Positions 9,763-18,783 of a stretch of DNA of 64,000 nt are shown piece by piece; the stretch's first letter is position 1, and every line of letters begins with the position of its first letter. Source of the DNA: an uncultured Methylophaga sp. (GTDB lineage: Bacteria; Pseudomonadota; Gammaproteobacteria; Nitrosococcales; Methylophagaceae); contig CAJXKF010000006.1 in NCBI GenBank assembly GCA_913055695.1, forward strand, positions 120,410 through 184,409. Direction: 5' to 3'. Position numbers and translations under genes: made by a program. The notes below the pieces were generated by a model. The model did not search any database. It saw only the letters and a list, made by a program, of their open reading frames with translations, and was not told where the DNA came from.

Positions 9763-10774
9763 AGCCAAGCTGTCTACCGTTGATGAGATGGTTCTGGCCG
9801 ATTTTCAGCGGCTTGCTGTACATGTAGATCTCAGCCAACTTAATCACAGCCACATTTTTGTCACAGGATGTACCGGCTTTATCGGCTACTGGCTGTTAAT
9901 GGCCATCCGCTATCTCAACCAGCAGGGAAGCGAGATTCGTGTTACCGGAATATCTCGTGACCCCAAAGCGTTTTATCAGCGCCATCCGGGCTTTGCCGGA
10001 ATAGACTGGTTGAAGCTTCACCAGGCCGATGTGAGCAGTTTTGAGCTAGGCGAAGAACAGTTCGATTACATTATCCACGCGGCGACCGACACCCGGCCCG
10101 CACGAATTAGCGCTGCGGATGATATGCTCGCTGCCGCATTCAATGGCACTCTAAGGGCCTGCCAGCAAGCCGAGATGGCCCCGGTCAAAGCCATGCTTTT
10201 ACTCAGCTCGGGGGCTGTCTATGAAAATCCGCAGCTTGCAAGCAAGCCTGGCGCGCTGAAGGGCTACAATTGCTACACGTTGGCCAAGCAAGTCATGGAG
10301 CAGGTGGCGATAAGCCAGTCTCAACAAGCAGGCTACCGGCTCAGCATTGCGCGTTGTTTTGCTTTTATCGGGTTTTTGTTGCCGGAACATCTTGCCATAT
10401 CCCAGTTTATCCGCGCCGCCCGCTTTGCCGATAGTATTCAGATTCATGGCGACGGCAGCCCAATCCGCAGTTATCTTTATGCCGCTGATTTGGCACTCTG
10501 GCTGTTGGTCATACTGGTAAAAGGTGCGCCCAGCCATGCCTATGATGTGGGCTCAGATGATGCCAGGCCCATTGAAGCCCATGCACAGCTGGTTCGCGAA
10601 CTATTGGCACCCGGCAAAAAGATTGAAAAATTGACTCAGCATGCCTCTGTGACGGCACGCCATCGATATATTCCTGATATCAGCACAACAGTGGCGGAGC
10701 TGGGCCTTGATGTCTGGACTGATCTGGAGACGGCTGTGAAACAGCAGGCGAAAATGGAGACTTTGCTTAAATGA
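9752..10774 (+). CDS. NAD-dependent epimerase/dehydratase
   Basis: The 340-residue protein is an extended short-chain dehydrogenase with the dinucleotide loop VTGCTGFIGYW (about 37-47), the LLSSGAVYE active-site serine region (about 150) and the YTLAK Tyr-x-x-x-Lys pair (about 173). Such enzymes epimerise, dehydrate or reduce nucleotide-sugar ketones, and this one may reduce or epimerise the keto sugar produced upstream. ATG at 9752 overlaps the HAD gene by 11 bases and has a GGTG ribosome site nearby. ATG at 9743 is an alternative; earlier in-frame codons run through the HAD gene in another frame and are not coding. The exact substrate is not recognisable. Confidence 0.82.
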   Translation: MARKAKLSTVDEMVLADFQRLAVHVDLSQLNHSHIFVTGCTGFIGYWLLMAIRYLNQQGSEIRVTGISRDPKAFYQRHPGFAGIDWLKLHQADVSSFELGEEQFDYIIHAATDTRPARISAADDMLAAAFNGTLRACQQAEMAPVKAMLLLSSGAVYENPQLASKPGALKGYNCYTLAKQVMEQVAISQSQQAGYRLSIARCFAFIGFLLPEHLAISQFIRAARFADSIQIHGDGSPIRSYLYAADLALWLLVILVKGAPSHAYDVGSDDARPIEAHAQLVRELLAPGKKIEKLTQHASVTARHRYIPDISTTVAELGLDVWTDLETAVKQQAKMETLLK

Positions 10775-11652
10775 GTCGGCAGCAATGTGATTATTTTGTT
10801 CATATTCCCAAAACCGGCGGTAGTTCAGTCAGAACGCTGATCACGCTGAATTATCAGGAAGATGAGCGCCTGAACCTGTATGGTTCGCAGCCCGAAATCT
10901 TCAATACATGTCAGCAGGCGAAGCGCGATAAGCGGCAACCCCGACTCATTCAGGGTCATATGCCTTATGGTGTGCATCATTATTTCAATGACGATAATCC
11001 GAATTACTTCTTTTTCCTGCGAGAGCCTGTAGCAAGGACCATTTCAGATATCAGACATTGTATGCGTAATCCGAAACATGGATTTCACCATATTATCGGG
11101 GACCCGGAACTGTCGATGAGTCGGCGTGTCGAGCTAGCCAGCGAGATTATTTATTACAGAAATAACATGACCCATTACCTCAGCGAGGTTTTCTTTGCGG
11201 CTGAAGTGGGACTGGCTGATCTCCATCGCGCTATGGATCGGATCTGGAAGAGTCCTTTTGTCGGCATCACAGAGCAAAGTGAAAAGTCACTACTGATCCT
11301 GTCCAAAAAGTTGGGTTGGAAGTGCTGTATCCCCCAGAAGATGAATGTGTCAGCCCCGACCTCATCAGAGTCAATAGATGAAATAAGGCCACTTTGCGAA
11401 TCCTTTCTTCTGTTTGATATTGAGCTGTATCAAATTGCGCTGGAACGTTTTGAACAAATAGTCACGGGGTATGGTTCGTTACTCGATGAGGCAGCAGAGG
11501 AACTAACAGAGATTTTTGAACAACAGGCGCTGGATTATCCTCAACTACAGCAAGGCACTTACCTGGTCGGTGAAGCGCTTGAGGTGCCGGTTCAACAGAC
11601 ACTGGAAAGCTTACCCGAATCTTCTCCCCTAAAAAGGTGGATCAGTGACTAA
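10771..11652 (+). CDS. Sulfotransferase family protein
   Basis: The 293-residue protein has the PAPS 5'-phosphosulfate loop HIPKTGGSS (residues 11-19) and the 3'-phosphate motif FFLREPVARTISDIRH (about 80-95), both characteristic of the Sulfotransfer_2/heparan-sulfate 2-O-sulfotransferase group. There is no signal peptide or membrane helix, so it acts in the cytoplasm. The ATG overlaps the end of the epimerase gene (ATGA). It closes the forward part of the sugar operon and meets the next gene tail to tail with a 4-base overlap. The implied activity is sulfation of the glycan or of its precursor, which is unusual for a flagellar glycan and is inferred. Confidence 0.8.
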   Translation: MSRQQCDYFVHIPKTGGSSVRTLITLNYQEDERLNLYGSQPEIFNTCQQAKRDKRQPRLIQGHMPYGVHHYFNDDNPNYFFFLREPVARTISDIRHCMRNPKHGFHHIIGDPELSMSRRVELASEIIYYRNNMTHYLSEVFFAAEVGLADLHRAMDRIWKSPFVGITEQSEKSLLILSKKLGWKCCIPQKMNVSAPTSSESIDEIRPLCESFLLFDIELYQIALERFEQIVTGYGSLLDEAAEELTEIFEQQALDYPQLQQGTYLVGEALEVPVQQTLESLPESSPLKRWISD

Positions 11653-13001
11653 AGGCTGGAGCTACCGGCGAGGCTGACAGTTTCCAGACTGGTCATCTGC
11701 TCACTGGCGAAAGCTTCAACTTCACTAATAAAATCGCGCCGGGTAGCAATCACCAGAATATCGATCTGCTGCGAAGCCAGTGTTTCAGGGGGTTGAATTG
11801 TCAGTCCTGTATCGAGAAAGGGTAACTGTTGATATTCGAGGGATTTATCAGTGACCCAGATAAGATGATTGGCTAATTCCGGATGCTGTTTAATAAGTTG
11901 AGTGCCTCGGCCTGCAATACCCCATAAACCCAGGCGTACCTCAGGATTGGATGCCAGCATGGGTTTTAGTTGGTTGGCGAGTATCTCAACTTCTAATGTC
12001 AGCTCAGTAAACATCCGGCTCTCGGCGAGAAAAGCGTGCCAGAAGACTTCACTGCCTGCACAGAATGGGATGGCATTTTCTAGCACCAGTTCGACACCGC
12101 TGTGTTCTTCAGGCGCTTCCTGCATGCGTAAGAAAAGCCGGCCGGCCATTTGAAAGTAGCTTTCCCATAAAAGCTTCAGTGAGTCAGAGTCAAAAGCAGT
12201 GGATTCCAGCCATTGGAACAGCTGATAGGTGCCCAGAATCATGTTTTTATAGGCATAGCTGCCCCATTCCCAGCCATTAACCCCCTGTAACAGGCAGGGA
12301 GTGCCGACGTAGGCTACCGGCTTACCGGCCAGTGGGGGCAAGGTGATCATTGCATGAGGGAAACAGTCACTCATATTGGTTGATGAGCCATCGAGACTGT
12401 CACTGGGGGACAGAACGGCAATGCCATCCTCAAAATAATGTTTTTTGACGACAAAGCAGAAAATACCGCTGAACGCCGCAGAGACATTATCGGAGGGTAA
12501 TCGGCTCAGGTCTTCGATTTTAGCCAGTCGTAGCCAACCGGCTTGATTGAACTGCAGCCTTTTCATTAACTGGGGATCCGGCTGTCCCTGTTGCTGATGA
12601 ATAATGTCTCCGCGCTTTTGCGCATTGACCCAACCGAAATTGAGATAGTGATAATCGACATCGGGTGCTTTATCCAGTGACTCCAGAATCAGCTCGATCG
12701 CGCCTGGCAGAATTAAATCATCATCACCGACCAGCCAGATATAATCACCGGTGGCCAACTCGGTTGTGGCAAATAAAACATTCTTGGTGAAACCGACAGT
12801 AGTGGTTTGCCGGCCGTATCTAATCTTGAGAGGGCAAGCCTCAACGACCTCTCTGGTCTGATCCGTCGAGGCATTATCCGCCACAACAATTTCCAATCTG
12901 TCTTCCAGATCCGCAGTTAACCGGCACAAATGAAACAACATGTCCTCAAGAAGGGCTGCCCGGTTGAGGGTGGGAATACAGATAGACAGTTTTGCTGACA
13001 T
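11649..13001 (-). CDS. Family 2 glycosyltransferase with C-terminal Rossmann-like module
   Basis: The 450-residue protein begins with a GT-A domain of family GT2 (SICIPTLNRA, IVVADNASTDQT, and the metal-binding LVGDDDL with Asp93-95). From about residue 352 a second module reads LGLWGIAGRGTQLI, WVTDKS and ILVIATRRDF, which resembles the C-terminal halves of the two methyltransferases in this island. No membrane segment is seen. It is the only gene of the island on the minus strand. It is convergent with the sulfotransferase and divergent from the large glycosyltransferase, so a promoter for each strand should lie in 13002-13177. The acceptor is unknown; a flagellin glycan is inferred. Confidence 0.83.
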   Translation of the reverse strand: MSAKLSICIPTLNRAALLEDMLFHLCRLTADLEDRLEIVVADNASTDQTREVVEACPLKIRYGRQTTTVGFTKNVLFATTELATGDYIWLVGDDDLILPGAIELILESLDKAPDVDYHYLNFGWVNAQKRGDIIHQQQGQPDPQLMKRLQFNQAGWLRLAKIEDLSRLPSDNVSAAFSGIFCFVVKKHYFEDGIAVLSPSDSLDGSSTNMSDCFPHAMITLPPLAGKPVAYVGTPCLLQGVNGWEWGSYAYKNMILGTYQLFQWLESTAFDSDSLKLLWESYFQMAGRLFLRMQEAPEEHSGVELVLENAIPFCAGSEVFWHAFLAESRMFTELTLEVEILANQLKPMLASNPEVRLGLWGIAGRGTQLIKQHPELANHLIWVTDKSLEYQQLPFLDTGLTIQPPETLASQQIDILVIATRRDFISEVEAFASEQMTSLETVSLAGSSSL

Positions 13002-13177
13002 GAAAACCCGATTATTTTGTTAAAACGTTTGCGAGCATAGAGGGCCGGGCCATTTTTTACAAATGGCTCACCATTTGCTGCCCGTGCCTGAACTGCTGCG
13101 TTGTGTTGCTGTGGCATGAATGATGAATGCAGGAGAGCAACTATGACAGAATGAGCCCAGTTATTGACGGAGTTTCT

Positions 13178-16100
13178 ATGGCTAAACTGAACTTTTTTAC
13201 CTGCACGCGAAGACCATACTACATAGTCACGGGTGATTTTGAGAATAAGTTTGCAGGTATCCGGGCCCTGCATTATCTCTGTCACATGCTCAATCAGCTT
13301 GGGGCCGAGGCCTATCTACTGGGTTGTCAGAAGGTCAATAACAAACTGAATACACCGCTGTTACAGGCAGCAGATGTGGTCAGACATCACTCACTCGAAT
13401 TGGCTCCAATTGTTGTTTACCCTGAAACGGTCCACGGCAACCCTTTTGCAGCCAGCCACGTGGTTCGCTGGCTTTTAAATAAACCGGCCCATATTGGCGG
13501 CGATAAAGAATTTGCTGAAAGCGAAATGCTGTATGCATTTTCAGCAGACTTTATTCCTGAAGGGATGGATATCCCCCTGCTGCGTGTGCCGGTGGTGGAC
13601 AGTTCTGTTTTTCATAACCGGGATAATCCGGACGATCAGCACAGGCAGGGTATCTGTTACTACGCCAATAAATATCTGGCTAAGGGCGGGCGCTTGACCG
13701 AACATACCAAAGGCGCGAAAAGTCTTTGTCAGGATGTCACGCTCAGCCAGACAGAACTGGCGGCAATACTCCGCAAAAGTGAGTTGCTGTTTTGTTATGA
13801 GCCCTCATCGATCGTGGCAGAGGCTTTATTATGCGGATGCCCGGTAGCTATGGTACCGACGCCTTATTTGCAAGGAACTGAGCAGGATTTTCAGGGGCCG
13901 GGCATTGCTTTTGGTACCGATCCATCGGCACTGGCAACTGCTAAAGCAACAGTCAATCAAGCAGCAGCAGATTACCAGCGCCTGGAGCAGCAATGTATCG
14001 ACCATGTGAAGTGGTTTCTGCACGCCACCAGAACGGGGTTTTCCACTGTCAATGATTTCTCAAGTGACTGGGTTGGGCCGGTGTTGGAACGTATTCAGCC
14101 CTCCCAATCGGTGCCGCTGCCATTGAGTCTTGAACAGCTCAGTCAGTCAAATAAATGGCTACATCAACATCCATTGACCGAAGCGCGGGTTGGCATTATG
14201 GCTGAGCGTTTAGCTTCTGATTGGCAGGTTCAGCCAGGTTTTCATCTGATCATGCTGGTTAACAGTCATGAGTTACAACAACTGGCAATAAGCTTAAGCA
14301 GTTTGCAGGAGCAGCTTTACACTGCATGGGGGCTCACAATATTAAGCGATATTGAAGCTCCGGCAGTGTTTGAGGATACGCCGGCAAATATTGAGTGGCT
14401 AAAAATAGAAGAGGGTATTAACGAAAGCATTGAAGCCGCCGTGAAAGCTGCAGGGCTGGACTGGATAATGCAGTTAGTGCCTGGTGATACGCTGGCGCCG
14501 CATGCCTTACTGAGCTTTGCTGAAACGATTAACTATCAGCCACATAAACACTTTATATACTGCGATGAGGTATCGGGTAAGACTTTACAGTTTAAACCGG
14601 CCTTCAGTCTCGATTATCTGCGTGCCTGGTCCTATCTGGGACGGGGGCTGACGGTAAGCCGTCAGGCATTTGAAGCTGTGGGGGGCTACACCAGATTTGC
14701 TTACGTCTATGCTACGGACCTCGCATTTAAGGTGTTTGAGCAGTATGGCGAATCTGCCTTTGCCCATATAGCGGATGTACTCTGCACGACAGTGACAGTA
14801 GATAACGATAGTGCAACCCTGACTGAGAATGAATGGCTGATTCGTCACGGCCATTTCAAGCGGCTCAATCTGCCGGTAACCATTTCACACCCTGAACATA
14901 AGAACCGTTTTCAGACCCAGTTCAAACCCAAAGCAAACTCTCTGGTGTCTATACTGATAGCCCACCGAAACCAGGCAACGCAGTTGTCTATGTGTCTTGA
15001 TGAGATCTTTGTCAGTACGGATTATCCCAACTATGAAATTATAGTGGTGGATGTCAATAGCGAGATTGAAGACCTGCAAGCTATTTATGCATTACAACAA
15101 CAGCGTATGCAGGATCGGTTTCGAGTCATCCAGACAGGTGACAAGAGTTATGCGGCAGCGATTAACGCGGCGGCAGCTGAAGCGAGAGGCGACTATCTTG
15201 TTTTGCTTTCCTGCTATGCCAGAACTATCAACGCTAACTGGCTTTCTGAATTATTACCCCAGGTACAACGTGAGGATGTCGCTGTCGTCGGTGCCAGAAT
15301 CATCAACGACGATAATAAAATTGTCCATGCTGGCGGCGTTCTCGGTTGTAGTGATGACGTCTATGGTTTGTATGCTGGCAGGGATATCTCTGAGCCGGGC
15401 TACATGGAAAGAGCGCATTGTATTCAGGAATACAGCAGTGTTTCATCTGCCTGCCTGATTATCAGCAAAACGCACTTCAATCAGGCCGGAGGTCTGGCCA
15501 CGGATTCTCTGGCCGACAGCAAATACCTGATTACCGACTTGTGTCTGAAACAGAAGTCCAAGCATGGGCGCATCATATGGACGCCTTACGCTACGGTATT
15601 TCAGGATATCAAGCAGGCTGAAACTCATAATGGCGTCAGCGCTTATGTTGATGATGATAATGAAGTCATACTGCAGAAATGGCATACAGCTTTTGCAAAT
15701 GATGCTTTTTATAATTTTAATCTGGGTTTGAATCAGCGCCAGTCTCTGCCCGAAACTCAAATTATCTGCCGCTGGGATCCCCGAATCAGAGATAAACTCC
15801 GTGTCCTGGCATTGCCTCTGAACAGCTCCGGTACTGGTCAGTATCGGGTAAAAGCACCGCTCGCTGCCCTGGAAGAAGCTGGATTGGTACAAGTCAGCTG
15901 GCTGCCCGATCATGAACTGAAGGAGCAGCCCCGGTTGCCGAGCCTGTTCGAATTAAACCGGCTGCAGGCTGATGTGATCTATGTTCAACAGGCACTGAGC
16001 GACAGGCTCTATGACTTCCTGGTCAATGTCTGTCATCACACCGATATCAAAATCATCTTTTCGCTGGATGATCTGGTCACTGATTTGCCGCCATTAAGTG

Positions 16101-16798
16101 ATCGGCGCCGGCAGGTTTTTCGTGATATGCGATATCGATTGCGCCGAACACTGGCACTATGTCATAGAGTGATTGTGACGACCCAGCCTTTGGCAGAGCT
16201 ATGCCGTCAATTTTGTAATGATGTCCAGATCATCCCCAATCGTCTTGAAGCAAAACGCTGGTTGTCACTGCAAAAACCAGCTCGTGGCAGTTCTAAGCCA
16301 CGGGTCGGGTGGGCTGGTGCCTGGCAGCACCAGGGCGACCTTGATTTGATGACCGATGTGGTTAGGGGCCTTGCTGACAAAGTGGACTGGATATTCATGG
16401 GCATGTGCCCGCCGGAGATAAGACCTTTTGTCAGGGAGTTTCACCCTTTCGTTAGGTTTGATCGCTATCCTCAACAGCTTGCTGAACTGAACCTTGATCT
16501 GGCATTGGCTCCGCTGGATATGCACCCCTTTAATGAAGCCAAGAGTAATTTACGTCTGCTCGAATACGGCATTATGGGCTGGCCGGTTATTGCCACGGAT
16601 ATCCATCCCTATCAGCAACTGGATCCGCCGGTGACACGGGTGAAGAATGAGCCGCATGTCTGGCAAGAACACATTCTTGCCGCTTTGGAAAAACCGGAGA
16701 AAATTGCCGCTCAGGGCCGGCAACTCGCTGACTGGGTCCGCCAGAATTTTATCTTGGAGGATCATCTTGATGAATGGCTGGATGCTTTGAAAGTATAA
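13178..16798 (+). CDS. Large multi-domain glycosyltransferase
   Basis: The 1206-residue protein appears to hold four glycosyltransferase-like units: an N-terminal Rossmann domain (about 1-310, with PSSIVAEALLCGCPVAMVP near 209), a degenerate GT2-like unit (about 350-560, HFIYCDEVSGK), a clear GT2 domain (about 588-830, VSILIAHRNQAT, VLLSCYAR) and a C-terminal GT4-like domain (about 870-1200, VGWAGAWQHQGD, KSNLRLLEYGIMGWPVIATD). ATG at 13178 is chosen because GACGGAG lies just before it; ATGs at 13127 and 13151 lack this. It ends 124 bases before flagellin 1, like the large flagellin glycosyltransferases of Pseudomonas glycosylation islands, so protein glycosylation is the likely job. Confidence 0.84.
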   Translation: MAKLNFFTCTRRPYYIVTGDFENKFAGIRALHYLCHMLNQLGAEAYLLGCQKVNNKLNTPLLQAADVVRHHSLELAPIVVYPETVHGNPFAASHVVRWLLNKPAHIGGDKEFAESEMLYAFSADFIPEGMDIPLLRVPVVDSSVFHNRDNPDDQHRQGICYYANKYLAKGGRLTEHTKGAKSLCQDVTLSQTELAAILRKSELLFCYEPSSIVAEALLCGCPVAMVPTPYLQGTEQDFQGPGIAFGTDPSALATAKATVNQAAADYQRLEQQCIDHVKWFLHATRTGFSTVNDFSSDWVGPVLERIQPSQSVPLPLSLEQLSQSNKWLHQHPLTEARVGIMAERLASDWQVQPGFHLIMLVNSHELQQLAISLSSLQEQLYTAWGLTILSDIEAPAVFEDTPANIEWLKIEEGINESIEAAVKAAGLDWIMQLVPGDTLAPHALLSFAETINYQPHKHFIYCDEVSGKTLQFKPAFSLDYLRAWSYLGRGLTVSRQAFEAVGGYTRFAYVYATDLAFKVFEQYGESAFAHIADVLCTTVTVDNDSATLTENEWLIRHGHFKRLNLPVTISHPEHKNRFQTQFKPKANSLVSILIAHRNQATQLSMCLDEIFVSTDYPNYEIIVVDVNSEIEDLQAIYALQQQRMQDRFRVIQTGDKSYAAAINAAAAEARGDYLVLLSCYARTINANWLSELLPQVQREDVAVVGARIINDDNKIVHAGGVLGCSDDVYGLYAGRDISEPGYMERAHCIQEYSSVSSACLIISKTHFNQAGGLATDSLADSKYLITDLCLKQKSKHGRIIWTPYATVFQDIKQAETHNGVSAYVDDDNEVILQKWHTAFANDAFYNFNLGLNQRQSLPETQIICRWDPRIRDKLRVLALPLNSSGTGQYRVKAPLAALEEAGLVQVSWLPDHELKEQPRLPSLFELNRLQADVIYVQQALSDRLYDFLVNVCHHTDIKIIFSLDDLVTDLPPLSDRRRQVFRDMRYRLRRTLALCHRVIVTTQPLAELCRQFCNDVQIIPNRLEAKRWLSLQKPARGSSKPRVGWAGAWQHQGDLDLMTDVVRGLADKVDWIFMGMCPPEIRPFVREFHPFVRFDRYPQQLAELNLDLALAPLDMHPFNEAKSNLRLLEYGIMGWPVIATDIHPYQQLDPPVTRVKNEPHVWQEHILAALEKPEKIAAQGRQLADWVRQNFILEDHLDEWLDALKV

Positions 16799-16841
16799 TT
16801 AAAACAGTGTTTTAGGATTTATTTTCGGGCGTTTTATAAAG

Positions 16842-16859
16842 TTGGTATACAAACTGCTT
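16842..16859 (+). promoter_or_regulatory. Sigma-54 promoter of flagellin 1
   Basis: TTGGTATACAAACTGCTT has the -24 GG at 16844-16845 and the -12 GC at 16856-16857 with exactly ten bases between, as sigma-54 requires. It lies about 65 bases before the flagellin 1 start. FleQ or FleR, encoded downstream, is the likely activator. Confidence 0.75.
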
Positions 16860-16922
16860 TACTCCCATCGAGCCTGCTTTGCCACTGCGTGCGGGCAATC
16901 AAAATGCAATGGGAGAACTTAA

Positions 16923-17717
16923 ATGCCATTAATCGTGAATACCAATATTGCGTCGTTGAATGCACAGCGCAATTTGACCAAATCGCAAGATGAACTGAAT
17001 GTGGCACTGCAACGTTTATCATCCGGTCTGCGCGTAAACAGCGCCAAAGATGATGCGGCAGGGCTTTATACCGCAGAACAAATGACGGCCGATATCCGTG
17101 GTGCCAATCAGGCAGCCCGTAATGCGGCTGACGGTATTTCTTTCGCCCAGGTGGCGGAGGGTGCGCTTGCAGAAATTACCAATAACCTGCAACGGATCCG
17201 TGAAATCGCTGTGCAATCAGCTAACGGCACAGTGACAGACAGAACCGGTCTGCAAGCCGAAGTGACCGAGCTTGAAGCCGAGAATGCCCGTATCATCGCC
17301 AACACCAAGTTCAATGGCACGCTGGTGCTGAGTGGTGTTTCGCTGAGTTTCCAGGTCGGTGCTGACAGCGGTGATACTGTGACTGTTACTGCGACAGCGG
17401 CAAGCACCACGACCGCAGATGTGTCCACTTCTGCAGGGGCTTCGACTGCCTTAACCACATTGGATACAGATATTGATAATCTCAGCACCCTGCGTGCGAC
17501 CTTTGGTGCGATCCAGAACCGTTTCGAGGCTGTTATTTCGAATCTGCAGAGTCTGTCTGAAAACACCAGTGCGGCAAGAAGCCGGATCCTGGATGCCGAC
17601 TTTGCAGCAGAAACGGCCAAGCTGACCCGGGCCCAGATCCTGCAGCAGGCTGGTACTTCTATTCTGGCTCAGGCTAATACACTGCCTCAGAATGCATTGT
17701 CCTTGTTACAGGGCTAA
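16923..17717 (+). CDS. fliC: Flagellin 1
   Basis: Structural subunit of the flagellar filament, exported through the flagellar type III apparatus. The 264-residue protein has the conserved N-terminal ([33 protein letters not shown]) and C-terminal (ILQQAGTSILAQAN to LSLLQG) D0/D1 helices. Only a short middle section joins them, so the surface D2/D3 domains are missing. Residues about 145-180 are rich in Thr, Ser and Ala and could be glycosylation targets of the island before it. GGGAG precedes the ATG. A sigma-54 promoter lies upstream and a strong terminator downstream, so it is transcribed alone. It is a close paralogue of the next gene. Confidence 0.97.
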   Translation: MPLIVNTNIASLNAQRNLTKSQDELNVALQRLSSGLRVNSAKDDAAGLYTAEQMTADIRGANQAARNAADGISFAQVAEGALAEITNNLQRIREIAVQSANGTVTDRTGLQAEVTELEAENARIIANTKFNGTLVLSGVSLSFQVGADSGDTVTVTATAASTTTADVSTSAGASTALTTLDTDIDNLSTLRATFGAIQNRFEAVISNLQSLSENTSAARSRILDADFAAETAKLTRAQILQQAGTSILAQANTLPQNALSLLQG

Positions 17718-17737
17718 TCCGTTTCAAACTAGAGAAT

Positions 17738-17772
17738 TTGGTCAGGTTTTCGAGCCTGACCAATTTTTTTTT
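17738..17772 (+). terminator. Rho-independent terminator after flagellin 1
   Basis: A perfect 9-base-pair stem (TTGGTCAGG at 17738-17746 with CCTGACCAA at 17755-17763) with an 8-base loop is followed by an unbroken T run to 17772. It separates the two flagellin transcription units. Confidence 0.93.
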
Positions 17773-17781
17773 AAAATAAAC

Positions 17782-17809
17782 TAAAGATTTACTTCCTTGC
17801 TGCCGCTAA
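17782..17809 (+). promoter_or_regulatory. Sigma-28 (FliA)-like promoter of flagellin 2
   Basis: TAAAGATT (17782-17789) and GCCGCTAA (17802-17809) each match seven of eight bases of the flagellar sigma-28 consensus TAAAGTTT and GCCGATAA. The spacer is 12 bases rather than the usual 11. The site is 91 bases before the ATG. No sigma-54 GG-N10-GC pair was found in this gap, so the two flagellin genes seem to be controlled differently. Confidence 0.6.
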
Positions 17810-17900
17810 TGTTTTCGGAGGCGGTAAAAACTGGATTCGCATAGTTTGTCCGCCATGTATAAAGCGAGGACGAACTCGCATCTATGAGGGAGTTAATCTC

Positions 17901-18692
17901 ATGGCATTAGTAGTAAACACTAATATCGCATCACTGAATGCACAGCGTAACCTGAACAAATCACAGGACACCCTGAACACAGCATTGCAACGTCTGTCTT
18001 CCGGTCTGCGTGTTAACAGCGCTAAAGACGATGCAGCTGGTCTGTACACAGCACAACAAATGACTGCAGACATCCGCGGTGCCAACCAGGCAGCCCGTAA
18101 CGCGGCTGACGGTATTTCACTGGCTCAGGTTGCTGAAGGTGCCCTGGCTGAAATCAGTAACAACCTGCAGCGTATCCGTGAAATCGCGGTTCAGTCTGCT
18201 AACGGTACTGTTACCGACCGTACCGGTCTGCAAGCCGAGGTGACACAGCTGGAAGCAGAAAACACCCGTATTATCAGCAGCACCAAATTTAACGGTACTG
18301 CGGTACTGAGTGGTCTGAGCCTGTCTATTCAGGTTGGCCAGGACAGCGGTGATACCGTATCGGTCAGTGCTTCTTCTCTGTCCCTGACTACTGCTAACGT
18401 CAGCACTTCAGGTGGTGCGGATACTGCTCTGGGTACTCTGGACTCTGACATCAACACCGTCAGTACGCTGCGTGCGACCTTCGGTGCGATTCAAAACCGT
18501 TTCGAAGCTGTTATTTCAAACCTGCAAAGCTTCTCTGAAAACACTACTGCTGCCCGCAGCCGTATTGTTGATGCAGACTTTGCTGCTGAAACTGCCAACC
18601 TGACCAAAGCGCAGATTCTGCAACAGGCTGGTGTATCGATTGTTTCTCAGGCTAATGTTATTCCTCAGTCAGCGTTGTCGCTGCTTGGATAA
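17901..18692 (+). CDS. fliC: Flagellin 2
   Basis: Second filament subunit, 263 residues, nearly identical to flagellin 1 over the N-terminal 140 and C-terminal 75 residues. It differs mainly in a Ser/Thr-rich stretch at about 145-180 ([17 protein letters not shown]). It lacks D2/D3 like its neighbour. Its codons (CGT, CTG, GGT, AAC) look more strongly biased than those of flagellin 1, which suggests it is the major, highly expressed filament protein. GGGAG precedes the start. The gene is followed by flaG and the filament-cap genes. The C-terminus ends in SALSLLG. Relative abundance of the two proteins is inference. Confidence 0.97.
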   Translation: MALVVNTNIASLNAQRNLNKSQDTLNTALQRLSSGLRVNSAKDDAAGLYTAQQMTADIRGANQAARNAADGISLAQVAEGALAEISNNLQRIREIAVQSANGTVTDRTGLQAEVTQLEAENTRIISSTKFNGTAVLSGLSLSIQVGQDSGDTVSVSASSLSLTTANVSTSGGADTALGTLDSDINTVSTLRATFGAIQNRFEAVISNLQSFSENTTAARSRIVDADFAAETANLTKAQILQQAGVSIVSQANVIPQSALSLLG

Positions 18693-18783
18693 GCATAAGC
18701 AAGGAACAAGGTGATGAAAGGGATAAGCCTGGTGGGTAATGTACTCTCCGGGCTTATGCCGTTTCACGGTTAGGAGGAAGACA

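Noticed and set aside
18723..18757. Hairpin ATAAGCC/GGCTTAT before flaG considered as a terminator
   Set aside because: The loop is long (21 bases) and no T run follows, so a terminator is not supported.
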